In this document: piece after piece, positions 46,386-54,295 of the stretch
Layout of the letters: each line of letters starts with the position of its first letter
Position numbering within the stretch: the stretch's first letter is position 1
Assembly (NCBI RefSeq): GCF_002222055.1
Contig: NZ_MUGS01000061.1
Location: 1-64,000, forward strand
Direction: 5' to 3'
Length of the DNA stretch: 64,000 nucleotides
Source of the DNA: Flavobacterium araucananum
Lineage (GTDB): Bacteria > Bacteroidota > Bacteroidia > Flavobacteriales > Flavobacteriaceae
Notes under the pieces: generated by a model
The model's database searches: none
What the model saw: the letters and a program-made list of their open reading frames with translations, nothing else
What the model was told of the DNA's origin: nothing
Translations under genes and position numbers: made by a program

Positions 46386-47339
46386 TTACATCAGCTTCTG
46401 GATAATAATCTCTTCGGTTATACCTTCTGCATCTGCTTTATAGTTTTTAATAATTCTGTGGCGTAATATTCCGGTTGCAACTGCTTTTACATCTTCAATA
46501 TCCGGCGAAAATTTACCATTGAAAGCTGCATGTGCTTTTGCTGCCAAAATTAAATTTTGAGAAGCTCTTGGTCCTGCTCCCCAATCCAGATAATTTTTTA
46601 CAAAATCATTTGACAAAGCATTATCAGGACGCGTTTTACTGACCAGAGTCACTGCATATTCGATCACATTATCAGCGACAGGAATTCTGCGAATCAAATG
46701 TTGAAAATCTATAATTTCCTCTGCTGTAAACAACGGGTTAATGGTAGTTTTGGCATCTGAAGTTGTACGCTTAACGACCTGAACTTCTTCTTCAAAAGTT
46801 GGATATTCTAATTTTACAGCAAACATAAAACGGTCTAATTGTGCTTCCGGCAAAGGATAAGTCCCTTCCTGCTCAATTGGGTTTTGAGTGGCTAATACAA
46901 AATAAGGTAAATCTAATTTATAATTTTGCCCTGCAATTGTAACGGAACGTTCCTGCATCGCTTCCAGCAAAGCTGCCTGTGTTTTGGGTGGCGTTCTATT
47001 AATCTCATCAGCCAAAATGATATTCGAAAAAATAGGCCCTTTGATAAATTTAAACTGCCTGTTTTCATCCAAAATCTCACTTCCTAAAATATCAGATGGC
47101 ATTAAATCCGGCGTAAACTGAATTCTTTTAAAATCCAGGCCTAATGCCTGCGCCAAAGTATTTATCATTAATGTTTTTGCCAAACCGGGAACACCTATTA
47201 AAAGTGCATGTCCTCCAGAAAATATACAAAGTAAAATTTGATCTACAACTGCATCCTGGCCTACAATGATTTTTGCTATTTCTTTTTTTAGTTCATTTCT
47301 TTTTTGAACTAAATTGTGAATTGCTGCTACGTCAGACAT
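46386..47339 (-). CDS. MoxR-family AAA+ ATPase
   Basis: The 317-residue protein has Walker A GVPGLAKTLM (about residue 43), Walker B LADEINRTPP (about 110) and the sensor LATQNPIEQEGTYPLPEAQLDRF, all typical of MoxR. MoxR ATPases usually act with von Willebrand-factor-A proteins and DUF58 proteins in complex maturation. Here those partners do not follow: a terminator comes straight after the gene. It is preceded by the surA-like gene, with a hairpin in the 78-base gap. Confidence 0.9.
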   Translation of the reverse strand: MSDVAAIHNLVQKRNELKKEIAKIIVGQDAVVDQILLCIFSGGHALLIGVPGLAKTLMINTLAQALGLDFKRIQFTPDLMPSDILGSEILDENRQFKFIKGPIFSNIILADEINRTPPKTQAALLEAMQERSVTIAGQNYKLDLPYFVLATQNPIEQEGTYPLPEAQLDRFMFAVKLEYPTFEEEVQVVKRTTSDAKTTINPLFTAEEIIDFQHLIRRIPVADNVIEYAVTLVSKTRPDNALSNDFVKNYLDWGAGPRASQNLILAAKAHAAFNGKFSPDIEDVKAVATGILRHRIIKNYKADAEGITEEIIIQKLM

Positions 47340-47360
47340 TTAGATATGTTTTTAAAATTG

Positions 47361-47400
47361 AAAAGAGTTAGCATTATGAATTCATAAAACTAACCCTTTT
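47361..47400 (-). terminator. Terminator-like hairpin between surA-like gene and MoxR
   Basis: AAAAGGGTTAG / CTAACTCTTTT arms with an A/T-rich loop containing GAATTC. Part of the surA-like transcript may still read into MoxR. Confidence 0.5.
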
Positions 47401-47417
47401 TATTTATTTAATAAAAA

Positions 47418-48851
47418 TTATTTTTTCAACCAATTGTATACAAAATTACAATCTCTGTATTCTCCAATAATCTTAATGTATGTATCTTTTATTTTTGTAT
47501 CAAACCACTTCGAAATTGTTGTGATTTGTTTTTCTTTCAAGGCTAATTCTTTAATCTTAGTATAATCTTTAGCATAATCTGCCGTATGTGCATCAATTCT
47601 ATTGGTAATCGTTATTAGCTTATACGTTTTTTTACCTTTATCATCTGTATTTAAGATAGGTTGCGAAACTTCATTATCTTTCAGATTAGAAACCTGACTG
47701 TATAAAGTCGGATCCATTTTGGTCAACTCAAAACGGGTATCTTGTGTATTAGGATTCACTAAAGTTCCTCCGTTTGCTCTTGTTTCTTTCTCGTCAGATT
47801 CTGTTCTGGCGGCTTCTGCAAAAGTAATTTCTTTGTTTACTATTTTATTTCTAACGTTAGTAATTCTTTCTTTAGCGTCTTTCAAAGCATCTTCAGAAAC
47901 TGTTGGCGCAATTAAAATATGACGCAATTCTACTTCCTGACCTTTTATTTTTTCGACCATAATAATATGATAACCAAAAGTAGTTTTAAAAGGTTCTGAT
48001 ACTTCCCCTTCACCCAAACTAAAAGCCACATCTTTGAACTCTTTTACAAATGGTGTTTTTCTTGTCATTTTATAAAAACCTCCGTTGGGTGCTGATCCCG
48101 GATCTTGTGAGTACAAAACTGCTTTTGTAGCAAAACTTGAACCTTCGAGAACGTCTTTTCTAATCGAATTTAATCTGTCAATTACTCTTTGCTCATCGTC
48201 TTTAGAAACTTTAGGTTCTACAACAATTTGCGCTACTTCCATCTCTGCACCAAAAGTTGGCAATTCATCCTTTGGTATTTTTTTGAAGAAATTACGAACT
48301 TCTTCCGGAGTAATTTCTACTGCGTCTACAATTTTCTTGGTCATTTCTGACGCTAATTTCTGCTCTTTTAAGATGTCTGCAAAATACGTTTTAAACTCTT
48401 CTACTGAATTCTTTTTGTAATAAGCGACTACTTTATTGATATCTCCAACTTGTTGAACCATATAATTCAATCGTTCGTCCATCATACTTCTTACCTCGGC
48501 ATCACTAACGACAATACTATCCTGAATCGCCTGATGTGCATATAATTTATCTTCTAAAAGTTTACCAAGCATTTGGCATCTTGTAATGTCTTTGGTAGAA
48601 CCTCCCTGAGCCGAAATTTCTAAATATCCTTTATCAATATCCGAATCTAAAACAATATAATCTCCAACTGTAGCAATAATACCATCAATTTTTTGCTTTT
48701 GTCCGGAAGGAACCACTGTAACAGGCTTTTTAATCACAGTATCTTTAATAATTTCCTGAGCAGAAATGATTGAGTTGAAAAAAAATAAAAAACACATTGT
48801 CAACACTAATTTGTAATCAATTGTTTTTAGCAGTAATTTTTTTAATAACAT
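47418..48851 (-). CDS. SurA-like peptidylprolyl isomerase / periplasmic chaperone
   Basis: The 477-residue exported protein has a signal peptide (cleavage near IISAQ), a SurA-N-like helical domain (IDGIIATVGDYIVLDSDI), and two parvulin domains (about 190-300 and 300-400; FGYHIIMVEKIKGQ closes the first). It should aid outer-membrane protein folding. The second parvulin domain is more diverged than the first. Position before MoxR is common in flavobacteria as far as I recall. Confidence 0.87.
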   Translation of the reverse strand: MLLKKLLLKTIDYKLVLTMCFLFFFNSIISAQEIIKDTVIKKPVTVVPSGQKQKIDGIIATVGDYIVLDSDIDKGYLEISAQGGSTKDITRCQMLGKLLEDKLYAHQAIQDSIVVSDAEVRSMMDERLNYMVQQVGDINKVVAYYKKNSVEEFKTYFADILKEQKLASEMTKKIVDAVEITPEEVRNFFKKIPKDELPTFGAEMEVAQIVVEPKVSKDDEQRVIDRLNSIRKDVLEGSSFATKAVLYSQDPGSAPNGGFYKMTRKTPFVKEFKDVAFSLGEGEVSEPFKTTFGYHIIMVEKIKGQEVELRHILIAPTVSEDALKDAKERITNVRNKIVNKEITFAEAARTESDEKETRANGGTLVNPNTQDTRFELTKMDPTLYSQVSNLKDNEVSQPILNTDDKGKKTYKLITITNRIDAHTADYAKDYTKIKELALKEKQITTISKWFDTKIKDTYIKIIGEYRDCNFVYNWLKK

Positions 48852-49401
48852 TATTTTAAATTTAATTTGAATGTAAAGATCTTGCTTTTAGAAATTTTGT
48901 TTTAAACTAAAATCATTTTAAAATGTATTGCCAATGAATTAACTTGAAAATACTAAATAATTAAGATCTAGTTCTTTTTAACTTATAACGAACAAAAATA
49001 ACAATTCAATTACATAATACAACTATCGTCTATACTATTAACAAAAAATTATAGAGATGATCCTTAAATTTCGTAAAAACAGTATGGTCTTAAGGGATTA
49101 ACTTGTATCCAAACCTAAAAAACCAGTCTTAAAATTGGTGATTAAGCGACATTTAGGCAAATACTTTTAGAAAAAATCAAACCTCATATTTATAGCTAAT
49201 AAAAAAAGTTATCAATACTACAACGTTTTCGTAGTATAACTATTTTCTTATAAAATTAGATCGAATCAAAAAACCGCTACTTTAGATGAATAATTGATAA
49301 TTAATAATTAATAGGTGCTAAAATTACGAATAGTTCTTTTTTAACTTTAATTAATATCAAATTAAAAACTTTATTACTCTAACCTTAACCAAATCTACAT
49401 T
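48852..49401. other. Divergent regulatory spacer before the alpha-amylase gene
   Basis: No gene is seen in 550 bases. An inverted repeat ATACTAC-N9-GTAGTAT (49215-49237) with a central AACGTTTTC is the only structured signal and could be an operator. No reliable promoter was placed. Confidence 0.4.
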
Positions 49402-50844
49402 ATGAAAAAACCTATTGTAAAGATTTATTTACTGGCAGCAATTACAACCTTCTTGTATTCATGCTCGCAAAATGAACCAAATGAACCAGATTTAAAAGCT
49501 GAAAGTCAGCAATTTGAGATCATTAATGTAACACATCATGATGGAAAACCTTTTAGTACAGGAATTCCTAATACATCTCAAACCGGAAAATATGTTGACA
49601 ATCCCGGTGGTGGCGTTATGATGCAGGCTTTTTATTGGGATGTTCCCTCTGGTGGAAACTGGTGGAATACGATTAGTACGAAAGTAACGGATTGGTCGAA
49701 TGCCGGAATTGGATCTATATGGTTACCTCCTGCTTCTAAGGCTCAAAACGGAGCTTTATCAATGGGATACGATCCTACAGATTATTTCGATTTTGGAGAT
49801 TACAATCAGAACGGTTCTGTAGAAACTCGTTTTGGTTCTAAAACCGAATTGGTAAGCCTGATCACAAAAGCACATGCCGAGAACGTAAAAGTATATGCCG
49901 ACATTGTAATCAATCATAATAGTGGCGGACAATCTGAAGCAAATCCGTTTACCGGAACCAATACCTGGACAAACTTTACCGGGGTAGCTTCAGGAAAATT
50001 CCCGCGTTCTTACAATGACTTTTACAAAAACAGTTATGGCAACAATGACGAAGGTGCTTTTGGAGGATTTCCGGACTTATGCCATGCAGCTCCTAATGTT
50101 CAAAATTGGTTGTGGCTAAGAGCAGACGGAGTTGGTAAATATTACAAAAATACCATGAAATTCGATGGTTGGAGATTTGATTACGTAAAAGGATTTGGTG
50201 CCTGGGTGGTAAATTCCTGGAATGCAAATGTAGGCGGCTTTTCGGTTGGTGAATTATGGGACTCGAATGTAAACGTATTAAACGACTGGGCTAATAATGC
50301 CAATAGCTCTGTTTTTGATTTTGCGTGTTATTATAAAATGAACGATGCCTTTGACGGAAATAACCTTGCCTTACTAAACGACGACATGATGTGGAAGAGA
50401 AATCCGTATAAAGCGGTGACTTTTGTAACGAACCATGATACGGACGAAATTTCGAATAAATTATTAGCTTATTCTTATATTTTAACTCATGAAGGATATC
50501 CAACCATATTTTACAGAGATTATGAAGAATGGCTGGATAAAAACAAATTAAACAATCTGATCTGGATTCATAACAATAAAGCTACGGGTACAACATCAAT
50601 TTTATATTCGGATAATGATGAATATGTGGCAAGAAGAAACGGCTATAATGGAAATCCAGGATTGGTTGTTTACATTAACAACTCTGATTCCTGGCAAGAA
50701 AGATGGATTCAGACGAATTGGGCAAGTACTCAAATTAAGGATTTTACAGGAAATTCAACCTGGTTTCCTACCACACAAGCAGACAAATGGGTAAAAATTC
50801 AATGTCCGCCTAAAGGATATTCAGTTTGGTCCGTTAACCAATAA
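49402..50844 (+). CDS. Alpha-amylase lipoprotein (GH13)
   Basis: The 480-residue protein has a lipoprotein signal (TTFLYSCSQ, Cys about residue 21). GH13 conserved regions are intact: DIVINHN, WRFDYVKGF with the nucleophile Asp, GELWD with the acid/base Glu and FVTNHDTDE. Domain order is the catalytic barrel plus a short C-terminal beta domain; no separate starch-binding domain is seen. It would cleave internal alpha-1,4 bonds of starch at the cell surface or in the periplasm. It is not adjacent to a susCD pair, but has a long regulated-looking upstream region. Confidence 0.93.
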   Translation: MKKPIVKIYLLAAITTFLYSCSQNEPNEPDLKAESQQFEIINVTHHDGKPFSTGIPNTSQTGKYVDNPGGGVMMQAFYWDVPSGGNWWNTISTKVTDWSNAGIGSIWLPPASKAQNGALSMGYDPTDYFDFGDYNQNGSVETRFGSKTELVSLITKAHAENVKVYADIVINHNSGGQSEANPFTGTNTWTNFTGVASGKFPRSYNDFYKNSYGNNDEGAFGGFPDLCHAAPNVQNWLWLRADGVGKYYKNTMKFDGWRFDYVKGFGAWVVNSWNANVGGFSVGELWDSNVNVLNDWANNANSSVFDFACYYKMNDAFDGNNLALLNDDMMWKRNPYKAVTFVTNHDTDEISNKLLAYSYILTHEGYPTIFYRDYEEWLDKNKLNNLIWIHNNKATGTTSILYSDNDEYVARRNGYNGNPGLVVYINNSDSWQERWIQTNWASTQIKDFTGNSTWFPTTQADKWVKIQCPPKGYSVWSVNQ

Positions 50845-50862
50845 TCTAAAATTAGTAATTCT

Positions 50863-50895
50863 AAGGCTGTTCTCATAAAACAGCCTTATTTTTTT
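50863..50895 (+). terminator. Terminator of the alpha-amylase gene
   Basis: AAGGCTGTT / AACAGCCTT stem followed by an A and seven or more T residues, 18 bases after the stop codon. Confidence 0.85.
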
Positions 50896-50916
50896 GCCGA
50901 TATTTTGAGTGTAATC

Positions 50917-51063
50917 AATTTTAACACATAGAAACATAGATTCTGTACGCTCAAAAAAGACGTTTCACTTCTTTAAAAGTCACAGAGTTCAGTTATGTGC
51001 AAGAAACATGTTTCTTTTTACGCTCTTTTACAGATCCAAAATCTATGTTTCTATGTGCTAAAT
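50917..51063. repeat. Long inverted repeat, ACACATAG family, copy E
   Basis: TTAACACATAGAAACATAGA and TCTATGTTTCTATGTGCTAA arms enclose about 100 bases. It is the only copy of this family seen beyond 20 kb, and again follows a stop codon and terminator. Confidence 0.8.
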
Positions 51064-51157
51064 GAAATTTATTAATTACACCCAACGAGTTACTTTAATA
51101 AAATAAAAGAGTTCCTAATTTAAGAAGTGAATATTTTTATTAAGCGGTAATTAATAG

Positions 51158-51165
51158 TACTTTTG
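51158..51165 (+). promoter_or_regulatory. prfC promoter -7 element
   Basis: TACTTTTG followed by CAACC, 20 bases before the prfC start codon. The context matches the promoter of the DUF1810 gene. The -33 region lacks an obvious TTG. Confidence 0.6.
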
Positions 51166-51184
51166 CAACCTATTTATACGAAAT

Positions 51185-52774
51185 ATGAGCTTTTTAAAAG
51201 AAATACAACGCAGAAGAACTTTTGGAATTATATCGCATCCTGATGCCGGTAAAACAACTTTGACAGAGAAGTTATTGTTGTTTGGTGGTGCTATTCAGGA
51301 AGCAGGTGCGGTAAAAAACAATAAAATAAAAAAAGGAGCAACGAGTGATTTCATGGAAATCGAACGCCAAAGAGGTATTTCGGTTTCAACCTCTGTACTT
51401 GCTTTTAATTATAAAGAAAAAAAAATCAATATTCTTGATACTCCGGGACACAAGGATTTTGCCGAAGATACTTTTAGAACTTTAACAGCTGTTGATAGCG
51501 TTATTGTAGTAATTGACGTTGCAAAAGGAGTCGAGGAACAAACGGAAAAATTAGTTGCCGTTTGTAGAATGCGTAACATTCCGATGATTGTTTTTATCAA
51601 CAAATTGGACCGTGAAGGAAAAGATGCTTTTGACTTAATGGACGAAGTGGAACAAAAATTGGGATTAAAAGTTACTCCTCTAAGTTTCCCGATTGGTATG
51701 GGTTATGACTTTCAGGGAATTTATAATTTATGGGAACAAAACATCAATATTTTTAGTGGCGACAGTCGTAAAAATATTGAAGAAACGATCGCTTTCTCTG
51801 ATGTTCAAAGTCCTGAATTAGAAAAAATTATTGGTCCAAAACCTGCTGATAGATTGCGTGAGGAATTAGAATTAATCGACGAAGTTTATCCAAAATTTGA
51901 TCGTCAGGATTATTTAGACGGAAAATTACAACCTGTATTCTTTGGTTCGGCTTTAAATAATTTTGGAGTACGCGAATTATTAGATTGTTTTGTAACGATC
52001 GCTCCGTCTCCCAGAGCAAAAGATTCTGAAACTCGTTTAGTAGATCCCACTGAAGAAAAAATGAGTGGTTTTGTTTTCAAAATCCACGCTAATATGGATC
52101 CTAAACACCGAGACCGTCTAGCTTTTATTAAAATTGTTTCAGGTACTTTTGAAAGAAATAAACCTTATTATCACGTTCGTCAAAAGAAAAATTTAAAATT
52201 CTCGAGTCCAAATGCCTTTTTTGCTGAGAAAAAAGAAATTGTCGACATTTCGTATCCCGGTGATATTGTAGGTTTGCATGATACCGGAAACTTTAAAATT
52301 GGTGATACTTTAACCGAAGGTGAAATTATGAGTTTCAAAGGAATTCCGAGTTTTTCTCCGGAACACTTTAGATACATCAATAATGCTGATCCTATGAAGG
52401 CCAAACAATTGGATAAAGGTATCGATCAGTTAATGGATGAAGGTGTTGCTCAATTGTTTACTTTAGAAATGAACAATCGAAAAGTGATCGGGACTGTTGG
52501 AGCACTTCAATATGAGGTTATTCAGTATCGTTTAGAGCATGAATATGGTGCTAAATGTACTTATGAGAATTTCCCGGTTCATAAAGCTTGTTGGGTAAAA
52601 CCTGATGATGCAAAAAATAACGAATTCAAAGAATTCAAACGCATTAAGCAAAAATTCTTAGCGCATGATAAATATGGTCAATTGGTATTCTTAGCAGATT
52701 CTGACTTTACAATTCAGATGACTCAAAACAAATATCCAAGTGTGAAGTTATTTTTTACTTCAGAATTTGATTAA
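51185..52774 (+). CDS. prfC: Peptide chain release factor 3
   Basis: The 529-residue GTPase has G1 SHPDAGKTT (about residue 19), G3 DTPGHKDF (about 90), G4 NKLD and the RF3 domain III (FKRIKQKFLAHDKYGQLVF near the end). It recycles RF1/RF2 from the ribosome after termination. Length is as usual. It is monocistronic with a shared bidirectional terminator behind. Confidence 0.96.
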   Translation: MSFLKEIQRRRTFGIISHPDAGKTTLTEKLLLFGGAIQEAGAVKNNKIKKGATSDFMEIERQRGISVSTSVLAFNYKEKKINILDTPGHKDFAEDTFRTLTAVDSVIVVIDVAKGVEEQTEKLVAVCRMRNIPMIVFINKLDREGKDAFDLMDEVEQKLGLKVTPLSFPIGMGYDFQGIYNLWEQNINIFSGDSRKNIEETIAFSDVQSPELEKIIGPKPADRLREELELIDEVYPKFDRQDYLDGKLQPVFFGSALNNFGVRELLDCFVTIAPSPRAKDSETRLVDPTEEKMSGFVFKIHANMDPKHRDRLAFIKIVSGTFERNKPYYHVRQKKNLKFSSPNAFFAEKKEIVDISYPGDIVGLHDTGNFKIGDTLTEGEIMSFKGIPSFSPEHFRYINNADPMKAKQLDKGIDQLMDEGVAQLFTLEMNNRKVIGTVGALQYEVIQYRLEHEYGAKCTYENFPVHKACWVKPDDAKNNEFKEFKRIKQKFLAHDKYGQLVFLADSDFTIQMTQNKYPSVKLFFTSEFD

Positions 52775-52796
52775 TTTCTCCTGAAAAGAAAAACAT

Positions 52797-52834
52797 AAAA
52801 AGGCTGTCTAAATTTACTTAGACAGCCTTTATTC
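52797..52834. terminator. Bidirectional terminator between prfC and the convergent gene
   Basis: AAAGGCTGTCTAA / TTAGACAGCCTTT is a perfect 13-base stem with a six-base loop between two convergent genes. Confidence 0.85.
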
Positions 52835-52853
52835 TTTATGAAATTCCCAAATA

Positions 52854-53594
52854 TTATTTGTCTTTAATATAGTTAATCCCTAATCCTCCGGCAATCATAA
52901 CTTTAGTAAGTTCTCCCTCGGCAATACTTATATTTTGCACCAGGATATTATTTTTAACTGATTCTATACTAAAAGGTATTTCTTTTGAAAGGTAATAGTC
53001 ATCTCCGGTAATCGTAACTAAAAGACTTTTACTGTTTTTTAAAACTTTTACAGGAATAGAAAATGCTCCTGTTTTAGAATTTATTCTAAACGTGCTTTCA
53101 GAACCCATAATTGAAAGCATCAGGTTTGAATACATTTTATGAGTAATGGGTTGATTTGTTTTAGCGTCTAATAGCTTTCCTTTTATTGTTATCAACAATT
53201 CTTCTTCAACAACTTGGTTATAAGCAACTTTACCCATCTTATGCGCATTTGGTTTTGGATAACTTATTTCTGTTTTAACTACTGTTTTTTCTTGTGCAAC
53301 AACATTTGATGCCAATAGAATTGATGCCGCAACCGCTGCGTATTTCAGACTATTGATTTTAGAAATTTCATTATACTCAAATTCCTGCTCTAATTGTGTT
53401 ACTCTCAGTCGCGCACAAATAGTTGTATCCTTAGTTTCTGCAATAAATTTAGCTACTTCAGAATTCGATTTTTTACTTAAATCAATGACATTTTTTGCAC
53501 ATGAATTACAAAATGAACCGTTTGCATTAGGAATCATTTTATTAAAATTTTCAGAGCATGGACTTGCTATTTCTAAGGTGAATTTCTTTTTCAT
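52854..53594 (-). CDS. Cys-motif membrane protein with carboxypeptidase-like regulatory domain
   Basis: The 246-residue protein starts with a cytoplasmic cysteine domain (PCSENFNKMIPNANGSFCN, then CxxC and NVIDLSK) that I recognise as a recurrent N-terminal module in Bacteroidetes, then one membrane helix (about 82-100, ending VVAQ) and an extracytoplasmic beta-sandwich of the carboxypeptidase-regulatory type (about 130-220). The Cys cluster could bind metal or be redox-active. No function is known. It has its own terminator region upstream and downstream. Confidence 0.65.
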   Translation of the reverse strand: MKKKFTLEIASPCSENFNKMIPNANGSFCNSCAKNVIDLSKKSNSEVAKFIAETKDTTICARLRVTQLEQEFEYNEISKINSLKYAAVAASILLASNVVAQEKTVVKTEISYPKPNAHKMGKVAYNQVVEEELLITIKGKLLDAKTNQPITHKMYSNLMLSIMGSESTFRINSKTGAFSIPVKVLKNSKSLLVTITGDDYYLSKEIPFSIESVKNNILVQNISIAEGELTKVMIAGGLGINYIKDK

Positions 53595-53736
53595 TTGGTA
53601 CTTTTTTAAAGTTAAAATCTTTTGCAGATACGTATTACTTATATAGAGTACATTTTTTGTAAAAAGGTTGGGACGAGCCTAAAATTAATTTTTATTTCAG
53701 GATTTAATTGTCATTTTAAAACCACACATATTACCA

Positions 53737-53773
53737 TAAAAAAAGCGCTAATTTATAATTAGCGCTTTTTTTT
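53737..53773. terminator. Symmetric hairpin with flanking A/T runs
   Basis: Stem containing AAGCGCTAAT paired with ATTAGCGCTT, flanked by T or A runs, so it can act on either strand. Confidence 0.6.
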
Positions 53774-53936
53774 AATTTGAATTAACCCAACCTTAATCAG
53801 TTATTATATTCCAAAAATTAACCCCTTTTTATTAGGAGAAACTAAATTAGAATAACAGATTGAAAGCAAAAAATTTAGTCGATGAAAGTTAACTAAATCG
53901 GTTAAACTACATTTTAGATGCATTTCTGTTGGTAAT

Positions 53937-53967
53937 AAAAAAGCCCCATTTAAAAAAATGGGGCTTT
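53937..53967 (-). terminator. Terminator of the rpoB-rpoC-DUF3467 operon
   Basis: AAAGCCCCATTT / AAATGGGGCTTT stem with a short A/T loop and T run on the minus strand, directly after the DUF3467 stop. Confidence 0.85.
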
Positions 53968-53973
53968 AATACT

Positions 53974-54285
53974 TTATGCTTGTCCTGCCGGACCAAAATT
54001 AAGCGGTATTGGTGCTTGTTCTGTCTCTTTGATTTCGCCGTGAGCGACTTCAAAACGATGAATATTTTCTCCAATTGCTTTCAATAATCTTTTAGCATGT
54101 TGTGGTGTCAAGACAATTCTTGACTTTACTTTGGCTTTAGGAATACCAGGCATAATACTCACAAAATCTAAAACAAATTCTGATGATGAGTGGTTAATAA
54201 TCGCAAGATTAGAATAAATTCCTTCTGCAATAGTTTCGTCTAACTCAATATTAATTTGCTCTTGTTGTTGGTTCGGATTACTCAT
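53974..54285 (-). CDS. DUF3467 family protein
   Basis: The 103-residue protein has the DUF3467 core (EGIYSNLAIINHSSSEFVLD, IVLTPQHAKRLLKAI). The function is unknown. It starts 10 bases after the rpoC stop codon, so it is part of the RNA polymerase operon. That linkage suggests a role in transcription or its control, but no direct evidence exists in the sequence. Confidence 0.87.
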   Translation of the reverse strand: MSNPNQQQEQINIELDETIAEGIYSNLAIINHSSSEFVLDFVSIMPGIPKAKVKSRIVLTPQHAKRLLKAIGENIHRFEVAHGEIKETEQAPIPLNFGPAGQA

Positions 54286-54295
54286 AGTTCCCTAA

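Larger units (their letters stand above)
53595..53973. other. Spacer with two strong hairpins
   Basis: No gene is seen. It contains an AAAAGCGCTAATT / AATTAGCGCTTTT hairpin (53737-53773) and the terminator of the rpoC operon (53937-53967). The first could terminate stray minus-strand transcription. Confidence 0.6.

Noticed and set aside
46386..47339. MoxR-DUF58-vWA operon
   Set aside because: Only the MoxR gene is present; a strong terminator and then acnB follow, so no partner genes were annotated.
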